NCBI GenBank assembly: GCA_002342685.1
Contig: DDQN01000081.1
Location: 1 to 12,295, forward strand
From: Vibrio sp. UBA2441
Lineage (GTDB): Bacteria; Pseudomonadota; Gammaproteobacteria; Enterobacterales; Vibrionaceae
Direction: 5' to 3'
DNA: 12,295 nucleotides
The translations under genes were made by a program, and so were the position numbers. How positions within the stretch are numbered: the stretch's first letter is position 1; every line of letters begins with the position of its first letter. Below are positions 6,489 to 11,833 of the stretch, piece after piece. Under the pieces are notes generated by a model that had not been told where the DNA came from, made no database searches, and saw only the letters and a program-made list of their open reading frames with translations.

Positions 6489-6529
6489 CCCGTATGGGCA
6501 TTACTGCCTGTACGGGGTAATGCCCTTTT
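6489..6529 (+). terminator. Terminator after radC with an overlapping alternative hairpin
   Basis: GGGCATTAC (6496-6504) pairs perfectly with GTAATGCCC (6517-6525) and is followed by TTTT. CCCGTA (6489-6494) can instead pair with TACGGG (6511-6516), which overlaps the first hairpin's loop and 5' arm, so the two folds exclude each other. This could allow partial read-through into the gene at 6550. Confidence 0.65.
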
Positions 6530-6549
6530 AACCAAGAGGCATAATCAAT

Positions 6550-6876
6550 ATGAAAAAACTCACTAAAGCCGCATTAACGCGGTTAACAAAAAAAGCATTA
6601 AACGACAACGCGGACGCTCAGTTTGTCTTGGCCAATGTATACCGTTACCAAGCAGCAGATGGCGTAACAGAAGACGACATTAAAGCTTTTGAATGGGCAG
6701 AAAAAGCTGCTCTTCAAGGTCATACACAAGCACTATTTTTTGTTGGTGACGCTCTACTGTGGGGTAAAGGTGTTGCTCCAGATCGTGCAAGAGCTTTAAA
6801 AATGCTTGATAAAGCTGCACTGCAGGGCTGTCCAAACGCATACCACACGATTAAATGCATTAATCAAAATATGTAA
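6550..6876 (+). CDS. Sel1-repeat protein, 108 aa
   Basis: Two Sel1-like (TPR-related) repeats are visible: residues about 21-57 (DAQFVLANVYRYQ, then AFEWAEKAALQGH) and 58-93 (TQALFFVGDALLWGKGV, then ALKMLDKAALQG). The A-x-x-x-L-G-x-x-Y pattern is modified but the A-x-x-W/M-x-x-K-A-A-x-Q-G ends are clear. Sel1 repeats form helical solenoids that bind other proteins. No signal peptide is evident; the basic start MKKLTKAALTRLTKKA looks like an amphipathic helix. The ribosome binding site is AAGAGG near 6533-6538. The gene lacks module 2 and lies between two terminators, so it is probably expressed by read-through from the radC transcript. Partner unknown. Confidence 0.82.
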   Translation: MKKLTKAALTRLTKKALNDNADAQFVLANVYRYQAADGVTEDDIKAFEWAEKAALQGHTQALFFVGDALLWGKGVAPDRARALKMLDKAALQGCPNAYHTIKCINQNM

Positions 6877-6893
6877 CCACATGAACATACTGC

Positions 6894-6930
6894 AAACGCC
6901 TACATCCCAATTCGGTATGTAGGCGTTTTT
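6894..6930 (+). terminator. Rho-independent terminator after the Sel1 gene
   Basis: A perfect 12-pair stem, 6894-6905 with 6917-6928, encloses an 11-base loop and ends in a T run. It closes unit 1. The stem is symmetrical enough to work on the other strand as well. Confidence 0.9.
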
Positions 6931-7035
6931 ATTTGTGCTACCCGGAATACAGGGTTGAGATAGAGCTATAAACACCGTATCTCGCCCTTCTGAACCAGTG
7001 TTGATTAGCAACTTTTGGTACTGACTAACCGCGTC

Positions 7036-7064
7036 TAGACAACCAAACACATGTCACTTATTAT
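7036..7064 (+). promoter_or_regulatory. Sigma-70-type promoter of unit 2
   Basis: TAGACA (7036-7041), a 17-base spacer, TATTAT (7059-7064). The boxes are identical to those of unit 1 although the spacer sequence differs at four bases, which suggests selection on the boxes. Confidence 0.78.
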
Positions 7065-7069
7065 TCAGT

Positions 7070-7153
7070 CATGTTCCGCTGATCGTTGATTAGCAACATG
7101 CCAAAAGCCGTGTACATGATGCAAAGCGGCGCTCACGTTGTGAGTTCATGTTT
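7070..7153 (+). promoter_or_regulatory. Structured leader module 1, copy 2
   Basis: Hairpin 1 is 7078-7084 with 7088-7094, with one G-U pair replacing a G-C pair of copy 1. Hairpin 2 is GCCG 7107-7110 with CGGC 7127-7130. Hairpin 3 is CTCAC 7132-7136 with GTGAG 7140-7144. AACATG (7095-7100) can pair with CATGTT at 7070-7075 or 7147-7152. Confidence 0.8.
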
Positions 7154-7165
7154 AACCTACCTACC

Positions 7166-7230
7166 CTTGGCGGAAAATACTTTCCGTCAGGACAAGTGTT
7201 TCTCCGCTTTTTGCTTTTTTGGAGAAACAC
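7166..7230 (+). promoter_or_regulatory. Leader module 2, copy 3
   Basis: The local hairpin 7166-7176 with 7181-7191 has 11 pairs including G-U. The SD hairpin is GTGTTTCTCC (7196-7205) with GGAGAAACAC (7221-7230), perfect, one base before ATG 7232. The loop is T-rich. Confidence 0.75.
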
Positions 7231-7231
7231 C

Positions 7232-7924
7232 ATGAGCATCCAGATCCCTGGAACCCTTGTCATCAAGACGATTACCGGTCGTTACGGCGACTTCAATACT
7301 GCAAAGCTCTCAACTTCAATAGGTGAGTTCGTTATCAAGGATGCAGTCCTTGATCAGTACACAGCTGGTCGCTATGAAGGCTCGTTCCTGATCCAGCAAA
7401 TCAAACCCTCTTACTACTCCACTGCTGGTGGCACATTGATCGTTGAGATCCGTGCATACCTCGAATCCATGTCGCTTGACGGTTTTGACGCAACTGTCAC
7501 AGCTGATGATGAGATGATTCAAGACCCGGTTGAAGAGGAAACTCCTAAACTTCAGGATTTAGAACCGGAACCTGCAGAGCTTGAGACACCAACCTCTGAC
7601 ACTCCCCCTGTCGAGATTCCTTCTCTTGAGGACAAAATCACCTTCATAACAGTTGGTGATAAACCCGAAAAAACTCAATCAAAGCCAAAAGTTCAGAGCT
7701 CTGAGGAAATGCCTTTTGGCATGACCGAAGAGGAGTTGGAACAACAGGCTGACCCTGATCCGGACAAAGCATTATTTGGACTTATCTGGCCGCTCGGTCA
7801 GGAGGTGCGCCTCGATGCCACTGTTGATCGTTTGACCCAGCGTTCCCAAGTTGCACGCTTGCGTGAGCTTGGCTACGAGATGGACATCAAATCTCAGATG
7901 TGGAAGCAGCCCGCTTACACTTAA
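7232..7924 (+). CDS. DUF3275-like protein
   Basis: 230 residues from ATG 7232, placed one base after the SD hairpin; the frame is also open through the leader from 7148 but that part is RNA structure. The N-terminal 95 residues (GTLVIKTITGRYGDFNTAKL, then IGEFVIKDAVLDQY, then GGTLIVEIRAYLESM) match my memory of DUF3275, a protein found in PFGI-1/pKLC102-class integrative elements. A proline- and glutamate-rich linker follows at about 100-195, and a C-terminal piece (LFGLIWPLGQEVRLDATVDR, then QVARLRELGYEMD) forms a second small domain. Its biochemical role is not known. It is the first gene of unit 2. It supports the view that this island belongs to a conjugative element. The family call is from recalled sequence pattern only. 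Confidence 0.75.
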   Translation: MSIQIPGTLVIKTITGRYGDFNTAKLSTSIGEFVIKDAVLDQYTAGRYEGSFLIQQIKPSYYSTAGGTLIVEIRAYLESMSLDGFDATVTADDEMIQDPVEEETPKLQDLEPEPAELETPTSDTPPVEIPSLEDKITFITVGDKPEKTQSKPKVQSSEEMPFGMTEEELEQQADPDPDKALFGLIWPLGQEVRLDATVDRLTQRSQVARLRELGYEMDIKSQMWKQPAYT

Positions 7925-7931
7925 CGTCACC

Positions 7932-7955
7932 GCCACCCAGCTCTGCTTGGGTGGC
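7932..7955 (+). other. mRNA hairpin between two genes of unit 2
   Basis: GCCACCCA (7932-7939) pairs perfectly with TGGGTGGC (7948-7955) across an 8-base loop, a few bases after the stop codon at 7924. There is no T run, so it is not a standard terminator. It may protect the upstream message from 3' decay or set relative expression. Confidence 0.5.
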
Positions 7956-7982
7956 CACTTACAAAGACTCAAGGAGCACGAT

Positions 7983-8294
7983 ATGAGTCGCCCTGTACCC
8001 ATAATGCTCATGCGCGACTACAGCGTTTCAGTCGAGCTCAGAACTCCCGAGCTTCAAAATACTAGGACGGTATTCAGTAGAAATATGCTGGATGCTGACC
8101 AACTGATCCAAGTGGCCAGTCAGTTTGGGATTCAGTACAGCCTGGAAAGCGATACGTTGTTTTTGAGCAACCCAGTAAAGCACAAAGGACAAAATCTTTT
8201 GTATTCATTAAAACTACACTTGGTCGGCAAAAAGCCAACCAGCTTAAAAGAGTTTAGGCGCGTTGCTAAGTTTATCAACGCAACTACCCTCTAA
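7983..8294 (+). CDS. Hypothetical protein, 103 aa
   Basis: ATG 7983 has AAGGAG at 7970-7975 with normal spacing; the longer frame from 7851 overlaps the preceding gene and is rejected. The product begins MSRPVPIMLMRDYSVSVEL and ends KEFRRVAKFINATTL. It appears mixed alpha/beta, soluble, with no cysteines and no recognisable motif. It sits 58 bases after the DUF3275-like gene and before another module 2, within unit 2. It uses an ordinary ribosome binding site rather than the switch. Function unknown. Confidence 0.75.
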   Translation: MSRPVPIMLMRDYSVSVELRTPELQNTRTVFSRNMLDADQLIQVASQFGIQYSLESDTLFLSNPVKHKGQNLLYSLKLHLVGKKPTSLKEFRRVAKFINATTL

Positions 8295-8312
8295 CTCACT
8301 CATAACCAACCC

Positions 8313-8371
8313 TTTGGCGGAAAGTACTTTTCCGTCAGGAAACGTGTTTCCCCGCCTTTTTGGAGAAGCAC
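8313..8371 (+). promoter_or_regulatory. Leader module 2, copy 4 (internal to unit 2)
   Basis: The local hairpin 8313-8323 with 8329-8339 includes several G-U pairs. The SD hairpin is GTGTTTCCCC (8344-8353) with GGAGAAGCAC (8362-8371), with one mismatch and one G-U, one base before ATG 8373. The spacer between arms is shorter than in other copies. No promoter or module 1 is seen between 8294 and here. Confidence 0.65.
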
Positions 8372-8372
8372 C

Positions 8373-8924
8373 ATGACCATGCAAACACAAAAAATCGCTA
8401 TAGAAATGCTGCGTACTTGTGAAGCTGCAAACTTGCCAAAGCATTACGCTACAGACATTAGCATCGATGTTTTTTGCATCATTAATTCTAATGCAGACCA
8501 GTTCGTCTGGCTGCTACGGAATAATGGCTCAAGTATTCTGCCTGTTGAACAAGGCGCAGAGCCCATCACCATCACCTATTATATTGAGGGTATTGGGCGT
8601 GACAGCTCGGCTAAAACATTTCTGATTGATAGCAGGACCTGCGCAATCAAAGAAATACCGTTAACCCAAGCCACTATCATTGCGCATCTTCCACCAAAGC
8701 TCGACACAAGCGCTGCACCTAACCTGATTATGGGGCAGGTCCAGCAAGTGCTAGAGCAAGGCTGCAATAATCGTTTATGGGGAGTCTTTAATCCACCAAA
8801 GTCGGTGGATCAGTTCAGCTTTACAGGCTGGACGAGATATTTTTTGGAAAATGGTAATCAACCGATGATTGATTTCATGCACCACGCAACTTCGGCGATT
8901 TGTACCGAGCAGGCTGTAGCATGA
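8373..8924 (+). CDS. Hypothetical protein, 183 aa
   Basis: ATG 8373 is chosen because it sits one base after the SD hairpin, as in the other module 2 genes; a second ATG at 8379 is possible. I do not recognise the family. The product is soluble, with ISIDVFCIINSNADQFVWLL and ITITYYIEG as likely beta-strands and a helical C-terminus (WTRYFLENGNQPMIDFMHH). It has four scattered cysteines with no zinc-knuckle spacing. It is the last sizeable gene of unit 2 and is followed by a terminator at 9001. A very short frame overlaps its stop in ATGA arrangement. Confidence 0.78.
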   Translation: MTMQTQKIAIEMLRTCEAANLPKHYATDISIDVFCIINSNADQFVWLLRNNGSSILPVEQGAEPITITYYIEGIGRDSSAKTFLIDSRTCAIKEIPLTQATIIAHLPPKLDTSAAPNLIMGQVQQVLEQGCNNRLWGVFNPPKSVDQFSFTGWTRYFLENGNQPMIDFMHHATSAICTEQAVA

Positions 8925-8983
8925 ACCTTCTGAAAATTTATCTTGAACCGCTGCCCTATATGCACTTTCTTTGGAGATCCTAA
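8921..8983 (+). CDS. Possible 20-aa coupled small ORF
   Basis: ATG 8921 overlaps the stop of the 183-aa gene as ATGA, the classic arrangement for translational coupling, and the frame ends at TAA 8981-8983. The peptide is MNLLKIYLEPLPYMHFLWRS, hydrophobic with two basic ends. It lies before the unit 2 terminator. Chance could produce such a frame; there is no independent support. Confidence 0.2.
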   Translation: MNLLKIYLEPLPYMHFLWRS

Positions 8984-9000
8984 TCTCAAGCTCTAACCCT

Positions 9001-9027
9001 AAAACCCTGCTTCCGCAGGGTTTTATT
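9001..9027 (+). terminator. Rho-independent terminator of unit 2
   Basis: AAAACCCTGC (9001-9010), loop TTCC, GCAGGGTTTT (9015-9024), a perfect stem ending in T residues. Confidence 0.92.
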
Positions 9028-9044
9028 GTCCAAGTTCTGAAAGC

Positions 9045-9073
9045 TGGACAGCCAAACATTACTGTTCTAATCT
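9045..9073 (+). promoter_or_regulatory. Probable promoter of unit 3
   Basis: TGGACA (9045-9050, 5 of 6 to TTGACA), a 17-base spacer, TAATCT (9068-9073, a weak -10). The weak -10 is accepted because its distance to hairpin 1 of the leader (14 bases from the last -10 base) is identical in all four copies. Confidence 0.55.
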
Positions 9074-9080
9074 TGCAAAA

Positions 9081-9164
9081 TGTTCAGCTGGTCGTTGACT
9101 GGCAACATGCCCAAGCCGATGTACATGATGAAATAATCGGCACTCACGTTGTGAGTTCATGTTC
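9081..9164 (+). promoter_or_regulatory. Structured leader module 1, copy 3
   Basis: Hairpin 1 is GCTGGTC (9087-9093), loop GTT, GACTGGC (9097-9103), with two G-U pairs where copy 1 has Watson-Crick pairs. Hairpin 2 is GCCGAT (9115-9120) with ATCGGC (9136-9141), longer than in copies 1 and 2. Hairpin 3 is ACTCAC (9142-9147) with GTGAGT (9151-9156). AACATG (9104-9109) pairs with CATGTT (9158-9163). Confidence 0.8.
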
Positions 9165-9182
9165 TACCTACCTTTTATCTTA

Positions 9183-9251
9183 CCCTTGGCGGAAAATACT
9201 TTTCCGTTAAGGGATTTGTGTTTCTCCGCCTTTTGCTTTTTGGAGAAACAC
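9183..9251 (+). promoter_or_regulatory. Leader module 2, copy 5 (best-formed)
   Basis: The local hairpin 9183-9196 with 9200-9213 has 14 uninterrupted pairs (two G-U) and a TAC loop. The SD hairpin is GTGTTTCTCC (9218-9227) with GGAGAAACAC (9242-9251), perfect, one base before ATG 9253. GGCGGA (9188-9193) can instead pair with TCCGCC (9225-9230), which takes three bases of the anti-SD arm. Confidence 0.78.
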
Positions 9252-9252
9252 C

Positions 9253-9897
9253 ATGCAAAACACTCCCACCATCGGCCACATCTTAGAGATGCCCGAATTA
9301 CAGGTTGACGCTCTCTGCACAGACCAAGATGGCTACTTGTCATTTCTGTCTGTATGGGGTCGCGACACTGCAACCCAAGAGCTTCTCGCGCGCCTGACAT
9401 TGCCAGCCAATGAAACTGCCAGCCTTATTCAGGGCTTTAACCTACGCCTGGACAACAAGAGTTCGACGAGCACCAATAAAATTCTTGTAATCCCAGATCT
9501 ATTGGAAAAAACCTTTTCCAGAACCTTTGGCCGAACTAAGTTTGGTTCAATCAACAATCTTTGGCTGTATGACAGTCGAGCAATAAAAGCAGACAAGGCA
9601 AACCACACTGCTCTTATTGTCTTGCGTGACAACGGCAATACCCAGTCGTTAGCCCAACTGCAACAGCACCCGGAATTCGGGAACTGCTTGCAACAGCTGA
9701 TAAGTGTCTCACCGGTACCCATCCTAGAGCATTGGGCTCCTGTCGCTTTTAAAGCTGCATGTGAGCTGGAAATGGTATCGCTGCACACTTCATACCTAGG
9801 CAAAGCGCTATGCGTTGAAATCGCACTAGAAGAGTCAGCGTTTGAGCACAAGATCAGCAAACTGATTTGCAGCGGCACTCTCACCGTAAACGCTTAA
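9253..9897 (+). CDS. Hypothetical protein, 214 aa
   Basis: ATG 9253 follows the SD hairpin. I do not recognise the family. The product is soluble and mixed alpha/beta, without signal peptide, membrane segment or metal motif. Two halves seem to alternate strands (LVIPDLLEKTF, TALIVLRDN) and helices (LQQHPEFGNCLQQLISV), and the end, ICSGTLTVNA, is neat. It is the first gene of unit 3, and the adenine methylase follows 59 bases later on the same strand without a terminator between. It may therefore act with the methylase, for instance as a partner or modulator, but that is only positional inference. Confidence 0.8.
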   Translation: MQNTPTIGHILEMPELQVDALCTDQDGYLSFLSVWGRDTATQELLARLTLPANETASLIQGFNLRLDNKSSTSTNKILVIPDLLEKTFSRTFGRTKFGSINNLWLYDSRAIKADKANHTALIVLRDNGNTQSLAQLQQHPEFGNCLQQLISVSPVPILEHWAPVAFKAACELEMVSLHTSYLGKALCVEIALEESAFEHKISKLICSGTLTVNA

Positions 9898-9956
9898 CCC
9901 CCATTGCCTATCCAGGCAAATCTCACACTTAAATTCTTTATGAAAGGAGGCCTACC

Positions 9957-11408
9957 ATGGCACTCATGTTCCCTCGTGTTGCCCGTAACTTTGCAAAGAA
10001 CGGGTACTACCCTACCGATGAGCAAACCCTTGAACGGATCCTTGCTCTAATCACTTCGCCTGCAACAGGAAAAATGAATGTAATTGACCCATGTGCTGGC
10101 GAAGGTGTTGCCATTGCCGAAGTGAAGCATCACCTCGGTAAAGACAATACCAGCGCTTATGCTGTCGAATACGACCATGAGCGAGCCACTCACGCACAGA
10201 CCATCACAGATCATTGTTTACGCAGCGATCTAATGGACACAATGATCACGCGTCAGGCTTTTGGCCTGCTGTGGCTAAACCCACCTTATGGTGACCTAGC
10301 TGCCGACGCTACTGGTATTACTGCTTACCAAGGTACTGGGCGCAAACGCCTAGAAAAGCTGTTTTACCAACGCACGCTACCGTTGCTGCAGTATGACGGC
10401 ACTCTGGTTTTCATACTTCCTGGCTATGTGTTGGATATGGAGCTGGCAAACTGGCTGACCAATCACTTCACCGACCTCGTTGTATTTGAGGGCGTGGACA
10501 AAACCTTTAAGCAGGTTGTGATTTTAGGCAGGCGTGTACGCACAAAAGAAACGCAACAGGATGGAGACCGACGAGCCTTTAGAGATCGCCTGGTTGATAT
10601 TGGGGCTTCTAGGCTGCAAGCAGATGAACTCCCCCCTGTAGGCGATGCTGTCATGAGCTATGTTGTTCCGCGTGCTAACAAAGATGTAGGGCAATTCTTT
10701 CGTGTCTCGATGGATGTCGAGCAGATGCAAGAGGAAATAGCCAGAAACGAAGGTTGCTGGGCTGATTTCAATCATGTGTTTGCTAGCACTGACAAGCTTG
10801 CACAGCGTCAACCAGCCAGACCTTTATCGGACTGGCACTTAGCACTTTCCTTGGCTGCTGGAGCAATCTCCGGAGTGATCCACTCACCTAAAACAGGTCG
10901 CACCTTGGTAGTCAAAGGTGACACTTATAAAGCTAAAACACGTCGAACCGAGTTTCGGGAAGATGATGAGGGCAATCTAATTGAAACCATCACTGACACT
11001 GATGTTTTTGTACCAGCCATCAAAGCTTGGGATATGACACTTGGCTCTGAACTGTTTGGACAAATCCTGTCAATCAGTGACAAACCAGCTGAGAACAAAC
11101 CATTGTTCGAACTGGGACGGGTCGTGGCCACTCAAGGTGTTGACCACATTGTACGAAGAGGCTTTCTTGATCTTCAACCACTACTGAACAGGCATTTGTC
11201 AGGTGATTGGGGCGAGATTGCTCCAGAAGACTGGAAGCTCAATGATGACAGTCTAAACCCTGAACCAGATGCTAACGGAGAGAGTTATCCGGGGCGGTTG
11301 TTTTCTTCTTATGACGTGGATGACACATTCTCGGGAGAAAGCAAAATCTGGATCATCACCGAATGGGATAGAAGCGTTACCACTATTCTGCTTCCATCTG
11401 AATATTAA
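9957..11408 (+). CDS. DUF6094-like N6-adenine DNA methyltransferase
   Basis: 483 residues from ATG 9957, with the strong ribosome binding site AAAGGAGG at 9943-9950. Methyltransferase motifs appear in order: DPCAGEG (residues 44-50, AdoMet-binding motif I), AVEYD (69-73, acidic E71 for the ribose), SDLMD (90-94), and NPPYGD (108-113, the N-P-P-Y catalytic motif of amino-methyltransferases acting on adenine N6). The order matches gamma-type adenine methylases with the catalytic domain first. The C-terminal 270 residues carry no motif I know and may give target recognition; the overall form recalls DUF6094 proteins of plasmids and integrative elements. No restriction enzyme is adjacent, so an orphan or anti-restriction role during transfer is plausible. 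It is the last gene of unit 3. Unlike its upstream neighbour it has no module 2 switch. Confidence 0.85.
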   Translation: MALMFPRVARNFAKNGYYPTDEQTLERILALITSPATGKMNVIDPCAGEGVAIAEVKHHLGKDNTSAYAVEYDHERATHAQTITDHCLRSDLMDTMITRQAFGLLWLNPPYGDLAADATGITAYQGTGRKRLEKLFYQRTLPLLQYDGTLVFILPGYVLDMELANWLTNHFTDLVVFEGVDKTFKQVVILGRRVRTKETQQDGDRRAFRDRLVDIGASRLQADELPPVGDAVMSYVVPRANKDVGQFFRVSMDVEQMQEEIARNEGCWADFNHVFASTDKLAQRQPARPLSDWHLALSLAAGAISGVIHSPKTGRTLVVKGDTYKAKTRRTEFREDDEGNLIETITDTDVFVPAIKAWDMTLGSELFGQILSISDKPAENKPLFELGRVVATQGVDHIVRRGFLDLQPLLNRHLSGDWGEIAPEDWKLNDDSLNPEPDANGESYPGRLFSSYDVDDTFSGESKIWIITEWDRSVTTILLPSEY

Positions 11409-11416
11409 CCCACCTC

Positions 11417-11443
11417 AAAAAACCGGCTTAAGCCGGTTTTTTT
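11417..11443 (+). terminator. Rho-independent terminator of unit 3
   Basis: The palindrome AACCGGCTT then AAGCCGGTT (11421-11438) is flanked by an A run and a T run (11437-11443), so it can act in both directions. It lies 9 bases after the methylase stop. Confidence 0.92.
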
Positions 11444-11471
11444 GTGCCTGCAGAATCAGCCGCTATCTCTT

Positions 11472-11480
11472 TGCTATAAT
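11472..11480 (+). promoter_or_regulatory. Extended -10 promoter of the orphan leader RNA
   Basis: TGCTATAAT (11472-11480) is a perfect TGnTATAAT extended -10. The bases 17 upstream (AGAATC) are a poor -35, which extended -10 promoters tolerate. Hairpin 1 begins exactly 14 bases after the last -10 base, as in the other three copies. Confidence 0.75.
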
Positions 11481-11486
11481 GCAGTG

Positions 11487-11735
11487 GTGTATCGCTGGTC
11501 GTTGACTGGCACACGCCCAAAGCCTCTGTACACCATGAAACATGAGGCGCTCATTTGAGCTGGTGTTCACCTTTACCCACCCTAGCGGAGAAACCATTAT
11601 CCGCTAGGGATAAGTCCGACGAAAACAGCTTAACCTTATCGCAAACAAATCAGCCACCCAACTCCATACAGGCGACTGTCCGCAAGCTGACCGTGTTCGG
11701 CTAAACCACATAAGCCCGCTGTTGCGGGCTTTTTT
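11487..11735 (+). ncRNA. Orphan leader RNA (module 1 copy 4 plus diverged hairpin and terminator, no ORF)
   Basis: Hairpin 1 is GCTGGTC (11494-11500) with GACTGGC (11504-11510). Hairpin 2 is GCCTC (11522-11526) with GAGGC (11544-11548), a compensatory change from GCCGAT/ATCGGC. Hairpin 3 is GCTC (11549-11552) with GAGC (11557-11560). ACAC (11511-11514) can pair with GTGT at 11487-11490 or 11563-11566, where other copies use AACATG and CATGTT. A 10-pair hairpin, 11580-11589 with 11600-11609, stands where module 2 begins elsewhere, but the SD-hairpin arms are missing. The transcript would end at the terminator near 11713-11735, about 245 nt. No frame longer than a few codons is present. It could be a free-standing regulator of the other units, or the leader of a deleted gene. 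Confidence 0.6.
11713..11735 (+). terminator. Rho-independent terminator of the orphan RNA
   Basis: AGCCCGC (11713-11719), loop TGTT, GCGGGCT (11724-11730), followed by a run of T to 11735. There is no gene between the leader and this terminator. Confidence 0.9.
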
Positions 11736-11793
11736 GTTAAAAATTCCAGTTAATAACTACGGGGTTATTCGCAAAACTCACAAGACCTTCACT

Positions 11794-11833
11794 ATGAAGA
11801 TAGATAAAACTCATACAGTCTCTGAAGCTATAA
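11794..11833 (+). pseudogene. Possible gene start cut by the Tn3-family transposon
   Basis: ATG 11794 opens MKIDKTHTVSEAI, then the frame runs into the transposon's inverted repeat at 11834. The predicted ribosome binding site is weak. If real, the rest of the gene lies beyond the transposon, outside the window. The stretch 11736-11793 otherwise holds nothing I can name. Confidence 0.25.

Larger units (their letters stand above)
7011..7170 (+). repeat. Long direct repeat, copy 2 (promoter plus leader module 1)
   Basis: Partner of 5431-5590. The few differences fall mostly in the promoter spacer and in paired positions where pairing is kept, for example C5511 to T7091, which turns a G-C pair into G-U in hairpin 1. 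Confidence 0.9.

Noticed and set aside
6489..6525. H-type pseudoknot formed by the two interleaved stems
   Set aside because: The connection between the two 3' strands has no bases to cross a 6-pair helix, so both stems cannot form at once; alternative hairpins are the better reading.
7148..7231. N-terminal extension of the DUF3275-like frame (and similar extensions from 5568 and 5907) beginning within the leaders
   Set aside because: These extensions are the translated leader RNA; similar residues appear only because module 2 is repeated, and the proper starts follow the SD hairpin by one base.
8971..9210. 79-codon frame spanning the unit 2 terminator and the unit 3 leader
   Set aside because: It runs through a terminator, a promoter and the structured leader, and has no ribosome binding site of its own in a sensible context.
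5490..9251. CRISPR or iteron array
   Set aside because: Repeats are spaced by whole genes, sit at fixed distances from promoters or start codons, and vary in a pairing-preserving way; there are no regular spacers.
9429..9884. 151-codon minus-strand frame
   Set aside because: It is the antisense of the 214-aa gene, with no start signals and a serine/leucine-rich composition typical of shadow frames.
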